From the NCBI RefSeq assembly GCF_003234365.2, contig NZ_CP126260.1:2170001-2234000 (forward strand): 64,000 nucleotides of DNA, in the 5' to 3' direction. The stretch's first letter is position 1, and each line of letters starts with the position of its first letter. Below, in pieces: positions 26,969 through 35,447 of the stretch. The DNA is from Curtobacterium sp. MCJR17_020 (lineage in GTDB: Bacteria > Actinomycetota > Actinomycetes > Actinomycetales > Microbacteriaceae). Under the pieces are notes generated by a model, which did no database searches, had not been told where the DNA came from, and saw only the letters and a program-made list of their open reading frames with translations. A program made the translations under genes and the position numbers.

Positions 26969-27006
26969 AACTAGGCATTGACTATTTTCTAGGCGACGCC
27001 TAGTTT
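26969..27006 (+). promoter_or_regulatory. TetR operator overlapping a leaderless promoter
   Basis: The palindrome CTAGGC-GAC-GCCTAG occupies 26989-27003. A third CTAGGC lies at 26971-26976, and AACTAGGC/GCCTAGTT form an outer inverted repeat. A promoter with TTGACT at 26978-26983, a 17-bp spacer and TAGTTT at 27001-27006 overlaps the palindrome. The predicted transcription start falls at or within a base or two of the ATG at 27013. Repressor binding at the palindrome would block polymerase directly. Confidence 0.75.
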
Positions 27007-27012
27007 GACCAG

Positions 27013-27666
27013 ATGCCTGCAGATCAGACCCTCCTCGTGTTCGGCGCGACCGGCCAGACCGGCCAGCACTTCACCCGGCTCGCGCTCGACGCCGGTCACC
27101 GCGTCCGCGCCGTCGTCCGGACGCCGTCGAAGCTGGCCGTCCAGCACGACGACCTGCAGGTCGTGCAGGGCTCGGTCACCGACGACCTCGACCTCGACGC
27201 ACTGCTCGACGGCGTGACGGGCGTGGTCGTGATGCTCGGGGACGTCGCCGCGCAACGCGAGCGACCTGTCAACACGCAGTTCGTCCGCGCCCTCGTGCCG
27301 GCCATGCGCCGGAACGGCACCCGGCGCCTGCTGTACCAGGCCGGCGGGCTGAGCGCCCCGCCCGGCAAGCGGCTCGCCCCCGTGCTCCGTGTCGTCCGGT
27401 CGACGCTCGCGCGGGACTACCTCGGCCAGCACGCGGACAACGAGGCGGTCATGCGCTACCTCGACGCCGAAGCGCAGGACATCGCCTGGACCGTCCACCG
27501 GGCCGGTATCGGCTCGGACGGTCCCACGAAGGGCGAGCTCCGCCGGTCGGCGCGGTGGATCAGCATCGGCACGTTCCGGGACTGCGCCGCGTACAACCTG
27601 CGGGCGCTGTTCGACGACACGGCCGTGCACACGTGCGACGGCAGCGCCTACCGGCGCGCGGCTTGA
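27013..27666 (+). CDS. NmrA/SDR-like NAD(P)-binding oxidoreductase
   Basis: Rossmann-fold protein of 217 aa of the atypical SDR (NAD(P)H-binding, NmrA-like) group. The dinucleotide loop LVFGATGQTGQH lies near residues 8-19, followed by VRAVVRTPSKL. The active-site region is atypical (RRLLYQAGG), so enzymatic activity versus redox sensing cannot be decided. The mRNA appears leaderless, with no ribosome site before the ATG. It is controlled by the divergent TetR-type repressor by inference. Confidence 0.88.
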   Translation: MPADQTLLVFGATGQTGQHFTRLALDAGHRVRAVVRTPSKLAVQHDDLQVVQGSVTDDLDLDALLDGVTGVVVMLGDVAAQRERPVNTQFVRALVPAMRRNGTRRLLYQAGGLSAPPGKRLAPVLRVVRSTLARDYLGQHADNEAVMRYLDAEAQDIAWTVHRAGIGSDGPTKGELRRSARWISIGTFRDCAAYNLRALFDDTAVHTCDGSAYRRAA

Positions 27667-27682
27667 ACGCCGGGCGACCCGC

Positions 27683-29269
27683 TCAGCCGACGCGACGGAA
27701 CAACGCGATGAACATCGCGTCGGTGCCGACCCGGTGGGGCCAGAGCTGCGCCGTGTTCCCGTCCGCGATCTCCGGGTCACGAGCGGCGACGCCGCGCACG
27801 ATCGTCGCGGTGTCGAGCTGCTCGAGGACTCCCCCGTGCCGCCCCATCAGCCCGTCCACCTGCCCGCGCGTCTCGGCCAGGTGCGGTGAGCACGTCACGT
27901 ACGCGAGCGTCCCGCCCGGTGCGAGCACCCGGACCGCGGCGTCGAGCAGCTCGGCCTGCAGGGCCGCGAGCTCCTGGACGTCCTCGGGGGTCTTGCGCCA
28001 TCGCGCTTCCGGACGCCGACGCAGGGCGCCGAGGCCGGTGCACGGCGCGTCGAGCAGGATGCGGTCGAAGGTCATCCCGGTGCCGTCGCGGCCGTAGCGC
28101 CGGGCGTCGCCCTCGACGACGCGGACGTGGTCGCCGAACACCCCGAGGGCGTTCCGCACGAGTCCGGCACGTGCCGGCACGAGCTCGTTCGCGACGAGGG
28201 TCGCGCCGCCCTGCTGCGCCTCGGCGGCGAGCAGCGCGGCCTTGCCACCGGGGCCGGCGCACATGTCGAGCCAGCGCTCGCCCGCGCGGACCGCGGACGA
28301 CCGGCTCAGCGCGAGGGCGGCGAGCTGCGAGCCCTCGTCCTGCACGCGCAGGCGCCCGGCAGCGACGCCCGGCACGCGCGCGGGGTCACCGGAGATGCCG
28401 CGGATCCCGACGGGCGAGACCGGCAGGGCGTCGGCGGCCGGCACGGGGTCGGCGGTCCGGACGGGAGGCACGGTGCCGGTCGCGCCGTCGGCCTCCGGTT
28501 CGTCGTCGGCGGGCACCAGGGCCGCCGGCACGTCCGCCGCGCCGGTCGCGTCGGCGAACGCGGCATCGGCGTCGTGGTCTTCGCCTTCGCCTTCGTCGGG
28601 CACCGTGCGCGCGGTCGCGGTGGCGATGTCCTCGTCGGTGGCGAGCCCGGGCAGCGCGGCGAGCTGCACGCGGGGCGCGGCGTTGTCGGCGGCGAGCAGG
28701 GCGGCGAGCTCGTCGCGGGAGCGTTCGGCGGCGAGGGCGTCGCGCAGTGCCGAGACGACCCAGACCGGGTGCGACCACCGTGTGGCGAGCAGGGCGTCGC
28801 CGCCACGGCCCTCGGTGATCTGCGCGTCCCACTCGTCGTCGGTGCGCGCGGCGATCTTGCGCATCACGGCGTTCACGAAGCCGGTGGCACGGCGGGCACC
28901 GACCTCGCGGGCGAGCTCGACCGTGGCGTCGACCGCGGCGTGCGTCGGGGTGCGCATGGCGAGCAGCTGGTGGGCGCCGAGCCGCATCACGTCGAGGACG
29001 TCGGCCTCGATGTTCTCGGGCCGACGACCGGACGCCAGCGCGATGATGACGTCGTAGCGACCGAGCATCCGGATCGAGCCGTAGGTGAGCTCGGTGGCGA
29101 ACGCGGCGTCGCGGGCCGTGAGGCCGGCGCGACGGATGCGTGTCGGCAGCAGCAGATTCGCGTACGCGTCGTCGACCTGCACGGCACGGAGCACGTCGAA
29201 CGCGACACGACGGGCGTTCGCCGGGCGGGGTCCGCGGCGGGCGCCCCGGGTGTTCGTCGGCTGGCTCAT
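27683..29269 (-). CDS. rsmB: 16S rRNA (cytosine-C5) methyltransferase RsmB-like
   Basis: Methyltransferase of 528 aa with an N-terminal NusB-like RNA-binding domain (about residues 18-150) and a C-terminal Rossmann methyltransferase domain. SAM-binding DMCAGPGGKAALLA, catalytic DAPCTGLG and VTCSPHLAETR are seen. Between them lies an unusual acidic Ala/Asp/Glu/Pro-rich insert of roughly 80 residues (about 210-290) that lengthens the protein well beyond the usual 430-480. ATG at 29269 overlaps the fmt stop by four bases. Confidence 0.94.
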   Translation of the reverse strand: MSQPTNTRGARRGPRPANARRVAFDVLRAVQVDDAYANLLLPTRIRRAGLTARDAAFATELTYGSIRMLGRYDVIIALASGRRPENIEADVLDVMRLGAHQLLAMRTPTHAAVDATVELAREVGARRATGFVNAVMRKIAARTDDEWDAQITEGRGGDALLATRWSHPVWVVSALRDALAAERSRDELAALLAADNAAPRVQLAALPGLATDEDIATATARTVPDEGEGEDHDADAAFADATGAADVPAALVPADDEPEADGATGTVPPVRTADPVPAADALPVSPVGIRGISGDPARVPGVAAGRLRVQDEGSQLAALALSRSSAVRAGERWLDMCAGPGGKAALLAAEAQQGGATLVANELVPARAGLVRNALGVFGDHVRVVEGDARRYGRDGTGMTFDRILLDAPCTGLGALRRRPEARWRKTPEDVQELAALQAELLDAAVRVLAPGGTLAYVTCSPHLAETRGQVDGLMGRHGGVLEQLDTATIVRGVAARDPEIADGNTAQLWPHRVGTDAMFIALFRRVG

Positions 29270-30201
29270 GCGAGGACCTTCCCGTCCAGTTCACCCAGGC
29301 CACGGGCCCAGGCTGCGGCGTCCATCGCCTTCTTGCCGGCCGGCTGCACCTCGAGCAGCGCCAGCGGAGTGTCACCGGTCCCGACCAGCAGCCGACCGCC
29401 GTGGAGTGCCAGCGCACCGGGCGCGAGGTGCGGGGCGGGGTCCGCCGTGCCTCCCGTCAGGCGGTTGCTGCGGAGCAGCTTCACGCGGGTCTCGCCGAGG
29501 TGGGCGTACGCGCCGGGCTCGGGGGTGACCCCGCGCAGACGGGCGTGCACGACCGTCGCCGGAGCACCGAAGTCGATGCGCCCGTCGTCGATGGTGGTCT
29601 TCGGCGCGAGCGTCGGCTCGCCGGTCTGCTCGGTCGCGATGGCCGTGCCTGCGGCGATGTCGTCGACCACACGGGCGACGGTCTCGGCGCCGGACTCGGC
29701 CATGGCGGCGAGGACCTCGCCGGCGGTGGCCTCCGGTTCGATCGTGAACGGGTCCGCCGCGAACACCGGGCCGGCGTCGAGCGCCTCGACGAGCTGGAAG
29801 ACCGACGCGGCGGTGCGGGTGTCCCCTGCCATCACGGCCCGCTGGACCGGCGCGGCACCGCGGTACTCCGGCAGGTCGGAGAAGTGCAGGTTCACCCAAC
29901 CGAGGCGCGGAGCGTCGAGCGCGGGGCGGCGGAGCAACGCGCCGTAGGCGACGATGACACCGAGGTCGACGTCGAGCGCGGCGATGCGCGCGGTCACCTC
30001 GTCGTCGACGCGGCTCGCCTCGATGACGGGCAGCCCGAGCTCCGCGGCGACCTGCGCGACCGGTGTCGGCGTCAGGATGCGCTTCCGGCCCTGCGGTGTC
30101 GGCGGACGCGTGAGGACCGCGGCGATCTCGTGGTCGGACGCCGCCAGGCGACGGAGGGTGGGGACGGCCGCAGCGGGGCTGCCGGCGACGACGAGACGCA
30201 T
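29266..30201 (-). CDS. fmt: Methionyl-tRNA formyltransferase
   Basis: Enzyme of 311 aa that formylates initiator Met-tRNA using 10-formyl-THF. The formyltransferase domain shows VVAYGALL, the catalytic-loop region NLHFSDLPEYRGAAPVQ and DAGPVF. The C-terminal OB-like domain follows (RLRGVTPEPGAY). ATG at 30201. It forms a two-gene coupled unit with rsmB, a common arrangement across bacteria. Confidence 0.97.
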   Translation of the reverse strand: MRLVVAGSPAAAVPTLRRLAASDHEIAAVLTRPPTPQGRKRILTPTPVAQVAAELGLPVIEASRVDDEVTARIAALDVDLGVIVAYGALLRRPALDAPRLGWVNLHFSDLPEYRGAAPVQRAVMAGDTRTAASVFQLVEALDAGPVFAADPFTIEPEATAGEVLAAMAESGAETVARVVDDIAAGTAIATEQTGEPTLAPKTTIDDGRIDFGAPATVVHARLRGVTPEPGAYAHLGETRVKLLRSNRLTGGTADPAPHLAPGALALHGGRLLVGTGDTPLALLEVQPAGKKAMDAAAWARGLGELDGKVLA

Positions 30202-30297
30202 GGGTTCGATCCTCCCACGCGCGCGCTCGGTGGACTGACCCGAACCGGGCCCGCGCCGGGTGGGTACGGTCTGCGGCACAGCACGAGAGGGGTTCCC

Positions 30298-30753
30298 ATG
30301 TCCGACGTCACCACGTCCACCGACCGCTTCGCAGGGTCCAGCATCCAGAAGGTCGCGCTGCTCGTCGGCGTCGTGTTCCTGCTCGTCGGGATCGCCGGGT
30401 TCGTGCCCGGGCTGACGTCCGGCTCGCTCGCGGGTGCCGGCCACGGGTCGATGGCGATGCTGCTCGGGGTCTTCCAGGTGTCGGTGCTGCACAACATCGT
30501 GCACCTGCTGTTCGGGGTCGTCGGGGTGCTCGCGGCGGGGTACGCCACCGGCTCGCGGATGTACCTGGTGCTCGGCGGGGTCGTCTACTTCGTGCTCTGG
30601 GTCTACGGGCTGTTCACCGCGGGGCACTCGTTCGGTGCGAACTTCGTGCCGCTGAACTGGGCGGACAACTGGCTGCACCTCGTGCTCGCGGTCGGGATGG
30701 TCGCGCTCGGCGTGGTGTTCCCGCGCGTCGGTGGGCGGGCCGCGCGTGCCTGA
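30298..30753 (+). CDS. DUF4383 membrane protein
   Basis: Integral membrane protein of 151 aa with four hydrophobic segments. The conserved HNIVHLLFGVVGVLA and NWADNWLHLVLAVGM stretches identify DUF4383, common in actinobacteria and of unknown function. The ATG at 30298 follows a purine-rich GAGAGGGG ribosome site. It is divergent from fmt and convergent with priA. Confidence 0.9.
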   Translation: MSDVTTSTDRFAGSSIQKVALLVGVVFLLVGIAGFVPGLTSGSLAGAGHGSMAMLLGVFQVSVLHNIVHLLFGVVGVLAAGYATGSRMYLVLGGVVYFVLWVYGLFTAGHSFGANFVPLNWADNWLHLVLAVGMVALGVVFPRVGGRAARA

Positions 30754-30781
30754 GGGGCGGCCCCTGGCGCGGGCGGGTTTT

Positions 30782-30905
30782 CCGACGAACCACTCGTTGA
30801 TCGACGCGTGGTCCGTCGGAAGGTGCACACGCATCGGGTGCGTGCGCATGGGCCGACAGAACACGAGGTGATCGACGCGTGGAACGTCGCAAGATGCGAA
30901 CGCAT
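30782..30905 (-). repeat. Two imperfect 53-bp repeats between DUF4383 and priA
   Basis: Copies at 30782-30834 and 30853-30905 align without gaps at 41 of 53 positions, a 71-bp period. They share an uninterrupted 14-base core CCACGCGTCGATCA (minus strand). In each copy CGACG and CGTCG arms flank a seven-base loop, giving a small hairpin. Both copies begin ATGCG and read as MRxHLxTxHASI in one frame, but without a ribosome site or meaningful continuation. The 211-bp gap holds no gene I can support. Confidence 0.75.
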
Positions 30906-30964
30906 GCGGTCCGGGAGGCCCGGTGCAGCTCCGCCGCGGAGGTCTCGTCCGGCGGCCGTGCGGG

Positions 30965-32983
30965 TCAGACCTCGCTGAAGGGCTCGGCGTCGTCCAGCCG
31001 GACCCGCAGCGTCGGTGCCGCCCGACGCCGGTTGCCGCCCTTGAGCACTCGCCGGGTCGACGACCGCCGGATGACCTCGGCCTTCAGGGTCGCCGCGACC
31101 TCGGCACCGTGGGCGTACGGGAACCGCACGATCGCCCGGACCGTGCCCGGCAGGGCGTCGTCCTCGACGGGTACCGGGCCGAGCACCGGTCCGGCGGTCG
31201 CCCCCTCGAGGGCCTCGACCGCAGCTGTCACGGCCTCGTCGGTGCCGGTCATCGTCGCCACGCGGACCGCCGGCGGGAAGTGCAGTTCGCGCCGGTCGGT
31301 GAGTTCGTCGTGCGCGGGACCGTCGAGCCGCCAGAGCGCCATCGCCGTCGCGAGCTTGCCGCCGATGCCGACCAGGTACGCCTCGGCCCCGGGAGCACCC
31401 TTCGCGGCGGCGTTCGTCCAGAACCGGAGCACGTCCTCCTGCACGCGCAGTCCTTCGCGCGCCAGCATCTTCTCGCCGTCGAGCAGCAGGACGCACGCGT
31501 AGCCCCCGGGCACGCTCGGCTCAGCGCCACGGGTTGCGACGACGACGGAGGGCCTCGCAGGGACCTCGTCGAGCGGGCGTGAGCCGTCCGCCACCACGAT
31601 CCGGGTGCCGGGGAACGCCCGCCCGAGTTCGTCGGCGGTGCGTTGGGCACCCTGTCCGACGGGCTTCACGGTGCCGTTGCCGCACGTCGGGCAGCGGAAC
31701 CCCACGGCGAGGGCACCGCAGAACCGGCACTGCGGCGTGGCACCGCGGTGCGGACTGCCGAGCGGACCGCCGCAGATCCGGCAGTGCGCCCGCTCACCGC
31801 ACTCCGCGCAGACGAGTCCGGTGCCGAACCCGGGGCTCGCGACCTGCACGAGCACCGGGCCGTGCTGGCTGGCCTCGCGCGCCGCACGCCAGGCGGAGCT
31901 CGGGATGCGTGCCTGCGCGGCGTACCCCTCGGCCGAGGTCTGCTGCACGGTCGGGATGACCTTCGGGGTCTTCACCCGGAACGGCGTGACGTCCTGCAGC
32001 CAGTGCAGTTCGACGAGCCGCTGCACGTCGGTGCTGCGGGCGTGCGAGACGAACAGCAGTGCTGCGCCGGACTGCGCAGCCCGCACGAGGGCGACGTCAC
32101 GCGTGTGCACGTACGGCGCGCGCTGCTCGATGAACGAGGCGTCGCCGTCGTCCCACATCGCGATGAGCCCGAGGTCGGTCGCCGGTGCGTACACCGCCGT
32201 GCGGTTGCCGATCGCGACGACGGGGTGCGTCCGCGCCTGCAGCAGTGCCTTGGCCCGCTGCCCGTTCGTCTGCTTGGCGTCGAAGCGCACGACACGTTCC
32301 GGTGGCAGCACCGCGAGCAGCGCGCGCTCGAGGTCGATCACGTCGCGGAAGTCGGGGACGGCGATGACGGCGGACTGCTCGGCCGCGAGGGTGTGGGCGG
32401 CCGCCTGGGCGAGCGTCGCTGCCCATCCGGGGACCCAGACGGGGTCGGCGTCGCTGTCGTCGCCTCCGTCGCTGTCCGCACCGGAACGTCCGGCCAGCGC
32501 CACGGGGTGGGGAACGGCGGCGACCGCAGCACGATCGTGCTCGGCGATCACGCCTTCGAGCATGCCCGCGGTGTAGCCGGTCACCGGCGGTGCGGACACC
32601 GGGGGCGGGGACCACGAGGTGTCCCGCGCGAGCCACGCCTTCTCGGCGCGGACCTGGCGGGTCGGCACGGCCAGGCGCAGGACGTCCGACGCCACACCGG
32701 CAGCGCGGTCGGCCACGGCGCGGGCGAGCTTCCAGATCTCCGGCGCCAGGACCGGGACGGGTGACACCAGGGTCTCGATCGCGCTGAGTTCACCCGGGTA
32801 GTCGCCCTCGTCGACGATCTCGACGACGTAGCCGTCGGACATCCGGGCCCCGGTCCGGAGCGGGACCTTCACGCGGACCCCCGGCACGCAGTCGTCCTCG
32901 AGCTCGGCCGGCACCCGGTAGTCGAACAGACGGTCCAACTGCGGGAGCGGCGAGTCGAGGACGACGCGCGCGACGGTGGTCAC
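30965..32983 (-). CDS. priA: Primosomal protein N' (PriA), helicase P-loop lost
   Basis: Protein of 672 aa aligned with PriA. It has the N-terminal 3'-binding domain (VLDSPLPQLDRLFDYRVP, VRVKVPLRTGAR) and zinc-binding cysteines at about residues 389-435 (CAECG, CRICG, CRFCG, CPTCG). In place of the Walker A loop GxTGSGKT it reads EQSAVIAVPDFRDV, and the Walker B box is also degenerate. This is the known actinobacterial form predicted to lack helicase activity. It presumably acts as a DNA-structure or replisome-loading scaffold. Nine bases separate it from metK upstream. Confidence 0.93.
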   Translation of the reverse strand: MTTVARVVLDSPLPQLDRLFDYRVPAELEDDCVPGVRVKVPLRTGARMSDGYVVEIVDEGDYPGELSAIETLVSPVPVLAPEIWKLARAVADRAAGVASDVLRLAVPTRQVRAEKAWLARDTSWSPPPVSAPPVTGYTAGMLEGVIAEHDRAAVAAVPHPVALAGRSGADSDGGDDSDADPVWVPGWAATLAQAAAHTLAAEQSAVIAVPDFRDVIDLERALLAVLPPERVVRFDAKQTNGQRAKALLQARTHPVVAIGNRTAVYAPATDLGLIAMWDDGDASFIEQRAPYVHTRDVALVRAAQSGAALLFVSHARSTDVQRLVELHWLQDVTPFRVKTPKVIPTVQQTSAEGYAAQARIPSSAWRAAREASQHGPVLVQVASPGFGTGLVCAECGERAHCRICGGPLGSPHRGATPQCRFCGALAVGFRCPTCGNGTVKPVGQGAQRTADELGRAFPGTRIVVADGSRPLDEVPARPSVVVATRGAEPSVPGGYACVLLLDGEKMLAREGLRVQEDVLRFWTNAAAKGAPGAEAYLVGIGGKLATAMALWRLDGPAHDELTDRRELHFPPAVRVATMTGTDEAVTAAVEALEGATAGPVLGPVPVEDDALPGTVRAIVRFPYAHGAEVAATLKAEVIRRSSTRRVLKGGNRRRAAPTLRVRLDDAEPFSEV

Positions 32984-32991
32984 GCGGTGCC

Positions 32992-34203
32992 TCAGACGGC
33001 GGCGGTGACGAGCCCTGCGGCGGCGCGGAGTTCCTCGACGCGGTCGAGCTGCTCCCAGGTGAACCCGGGGAGCTCGCGGCCGAAGTGTCCGTACGTCGCG
33101 GTCTGCGCGTAGATCGGACGGAGCAGGTCGAGGTCGCGGATGATCGCGGCCGGACGCAGGTCGAACACCTGGCGGATCGCGGCTTCGATCGTGGCGTCGT
33201 CGACGTGTCCGGTACCGAAGGTCTCGACGTAGAGCCCGACGGGCTTCGCGCGGCCGATCGCGTAGGCGACCTGCACCTCGAGCCGGTCGGCGAGGCCCGC
33301 GGCGACCGCGTTCTTCGCGACCCAGCGCAGCGCGTACGCCGCCGAGCGGTCGACCTTAGACGGGTCCTTGCCGCTGAACGCGCCGCCGCCGTGACGGGAG
33401 GCCCCGCCGTAGGTGTCGACGATGACCTTGCGGCCGGTGAGTCCGGCGTCGCCCTGGGGGCCGCCGATCTCGAAGCGACCCGTCGGGTTGACGATGACGT
33501 CGACGTGCGAGGAGTCGAGGTCGACGAGGTCGAGCACCGGACGGATCACGTGCTCGGTGATCTCGGCGGTGAGCTGCTCCAGCGTGACGCTCGGCGAGTG
33601 CTGCGTCGACAGGACGACGGTCTCGACGGTCTTCGGCACGACGCCGTCGTAGCCGACGGTGACCTGCGTCTTGCCGTCCGGGCGCAGGAACGCCAGCTCG
33701 CCGGACTTGCGCACGGCGGCCAGACGCTCGGCCAGTCGGTGCGCCAGCCAGATCGCGACCGGCATGTACTCGGGGGTCTCGTTCGTCGCGAAGCCGAACA
33801 TGATGCCCTGGTCGCCGGCGCCCTGGCGGTCGAGCGGGTCGACCGCGCCGGTGCGGGAGTCGAGCGACTCGTCGACGCCCTGCGCGATGTCCGGCGACTG
33901 CGCACCGATCGACACCTCGACGCCGCACGTGGCGCCGTCGAAGGAGACGTCCGACGAGTTGTAGCCGATGCCCGTGATGACGTCACGGACGAGCTTGGGG
34001 ATCTCGACGTAGCCCGAGGTCGTGACCTCGCCGGCGACGTGCACGAGCCCGGTCGTCACCATCGTCTCGACGGCGACCCGAGCGTGCGGGTCCACCGTGA
34101 GCAGTGCGTCGAGGATGCTGTCCGAGATCTGGTCGCAGATCTTGTCGGGGTGCCCCTCGGTCACCGACTCGGACGTGAAGAGGCGCAGAGCAGCTGCAGT
34201 CAC
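32992..34203 (-). CDS. metK: S-adenosylmethionine synthetase
   Basis: Enzyme of 403 aa making SAM from methionine and ATP. The signatures GHPDKICDQISD, GAGDQGIMFGFA and GGGAFSGKDPSKVDRS are intact. The GTG at 34203 lies five bases after the rpoZ stop with a weak ribosome site, so reinitiation from rpoZ translation is likely. No SAM riboswitch can fit upstream. Confidence 0.98.
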   Translation of the reverse strand: MTAAALRLFTSESVTEGHPDKICDQISDSILDALLTVDPHARVAVETMVTTGLVHVAGEVTTSGYVEIPKLVRDVITGIGYNSSDVSFDGATCGVEVSIGAQSPDIAQGVDESLDSRTGAVDPLDRQGAGDQGIMFGFATNETPEYMPVAIWLAHRLAERLAAVRKSGELAFLRPDGKTQVTVGYDGVVPKTVETVVLSTQHSPSVTLEQLTAEITEHVIRPVLDLVDLDSSHVDVIVNPTGRFEIGGPQGDAGLTGRKVIVDTYGGASRHGGGAFSGKDPSKVDRSAAYALRWVAKNAVAAGLADRLEVQVAYAIGRAKPVGLYVETFGTGHVDDATIEAAIRQVFDLRPAAIIRDLDLLRPIYAQTATYGHFGRELPGFTWEQLDRVEELRAAAGLVTAAV

Positions 34204-34208
34204 CGGGA

Positions 34209-34472
34209 TCAGACGGAGGGCTGCTGCTGCTTGGTGACGGTGAGCTTGTCCTCGTTGATCTCGTGGAGAGCCACGGACAGCGGCTTGTCGTCGATCGTCG
34301 AGTCGACGAGCGGGCCGACGTTGTCGAAGAGCGAGCCCTCGTGCAGGTCGGCGTAGTAGTCGTTGATCTGGCGCGCGCGCTTGGAAGCGAAGATGACGAG
34401 CGCGTACTTCGACTCGACCTTGCTGAGCAGGTCGTCGATGGGCGGGTCGATGATGCCCTGGGGGTTGGCCAT
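34209..34472 (-). CDS. rpoZ: RNA polymerase omega subunit
   Basis: Small subunit of 87 aa that aids assembly of the beta' subunit. The conserved stretch YALVIFASKRARQINDYY is seen near residues 23-40 and KPLSVALHEI near 63-72. The start at ATG 34472 (MANPQGI) follows GGAGACTCC. An in-frame ATG at 34496 is less likely. It sits between gmk and metK, as in most actinobacteria. Confidence 0.97.
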   Translation of the reverse strand: MANPQGIIDPPIDDLLSKVESKYALVIFASKRARQINDYYADLHEGSLFDNVGPLVDSTIDDKPLSVALHEINEDKLTVTKQQQPSV

Positions 34473-34499
34473 GGAGTCTCCTCGTCGTCGGTGCACCCG

Positions 34500-35447
34500 T
34501 CAGGGCGCAGAGAACAAGTCTACGACCTGTCGTGCCGCGGTGCCGACATCGGAGTTCACGATGCGGACGTCGAACTCGTCCTGGGCGGCCAGTTCGACCT
34601 TCGCGGTGTCGAGTCGACGCGCCTGTTCCTCGGGCGACTCGGTGCCGCGGCCGATGAGTCGACGCACCAGTTCTTCCCACGTCGGGGGCAGCAGGAACAC
34701 GAGCACGGCCTCGGGCATGGCGTCACGGACCTGGCGAGCACCCTGCAGGTCGATCTCGAGCATGACCCGCTCGCCGGCGTCGAGCGCACGGTCGATCGGC
34801 GGCCGCGGGGTGCCGTACCGGTAGGAGTTGTGCACCGTGGCCCACTCGAGCAGTTCGCGCTCGCGGATCATCCGGTCGAACTCGGCGTCGTCGACGAAGT
34901 AGTAGTGCACGCCGTCGACCTCGCCCGGGCGGGGCTTCCGGGTGGTGGCGGAGACGCTGAGGTTCACGTCCGGGTACTGCTCGCGGATGTACGCGCTCAC
35001 CGTGCCCTTGCCGACCGCCGTCGGCCCGGCGAGGACGACGAGCTTCGAGGCACCGCGCTTGCGACCGCGGGCGGCGAGCCAGTCGGCCAGGGCCGTGCGC
35101 TGCCGGGTGCCGAGGCCCCCGAGGCGCTTCGACGGCGCGATGCGCAGCGTGCCCATGATCGACTCGGCACGTGCCGGACCGATGCCGGACAGGCTGACGA
35201 GCAGGTCGCGCACCCGGAGCGAGCGCTCCGCCGAGGTCGTGTCGACGAGGGCGTCGTCCCATGCCGAGCGAGCGACCTCGAGCGCCGAGCGCTCCCCCGA
35301 CGCGACCTGGGACTTGACCGCGGCCCGGGCGCGTCGCGCGGCGACCGCCGCCTGGGCCGCCGCGACACGGTCGACCTCCGGTGGCGTGCGGTGGGCCGGC
35401 AGGTCGGAGCCGTCTGCGCCGTTGGTGCGGTCGCCGTCGGTGGTCAT
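34500..35447 (-). CDS. gmk: mIHF-guanylate kinase fusion protein
   Basis: Fusion of 315 aa. Residues about 28-125 match the actinobacterial integration host factor mIHF (ARRARAAVKSQVASGE, LLVSLSGIGPARAESIM, IAPSKRLGGLGTRQRTAL), a nucleoid DNA-binding protein. Residues about 134-315 are guanylate kinase, which phosphorylates GMP to GDP. The P-loop is GPTAVGKGT at 141-149, with SVSATTRKPRPGE and GVHYYFV. In mycobacteria and streptomycetes mIHF and gmk are separate neighbouring genes. Here no stop separates them. ATG at 35447 overlaps the pyrF stop by four bases. Confidence 0.94.
   Translation of the reverse strand: MTTDGDRTNGADGSDLPAHRTPPEVDRVAAAQAAVAARRARAAVKSQVASGERSALEVARSAWDDALVDTTSAERSLRVRDLLVSLSGIGPARAESIMGTLRIAPSKRLGGLGTRQRTALADWLAARGRKRGASKLVVLAGPTAVGKGTVSAYIREQYPDVNLSVSATTRKPRPGEVDGVHYYFVDDAEFDRMIRERELLEWATVHNSYRYGTPRPPIDRALDAGERVMLEIDLQGARQVRDAMPEAVLVFLLPPTWEELVRRLIGRGTESPEEQARRLDTAKVELAAQDEFDVRIVNSDVGTAARQVVDLFSAP

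Noticed and set aside
34204..34300. SAM riboswitch before metK
   Set aside because: Only five bases separate metK from rpoZ, so there is no room.
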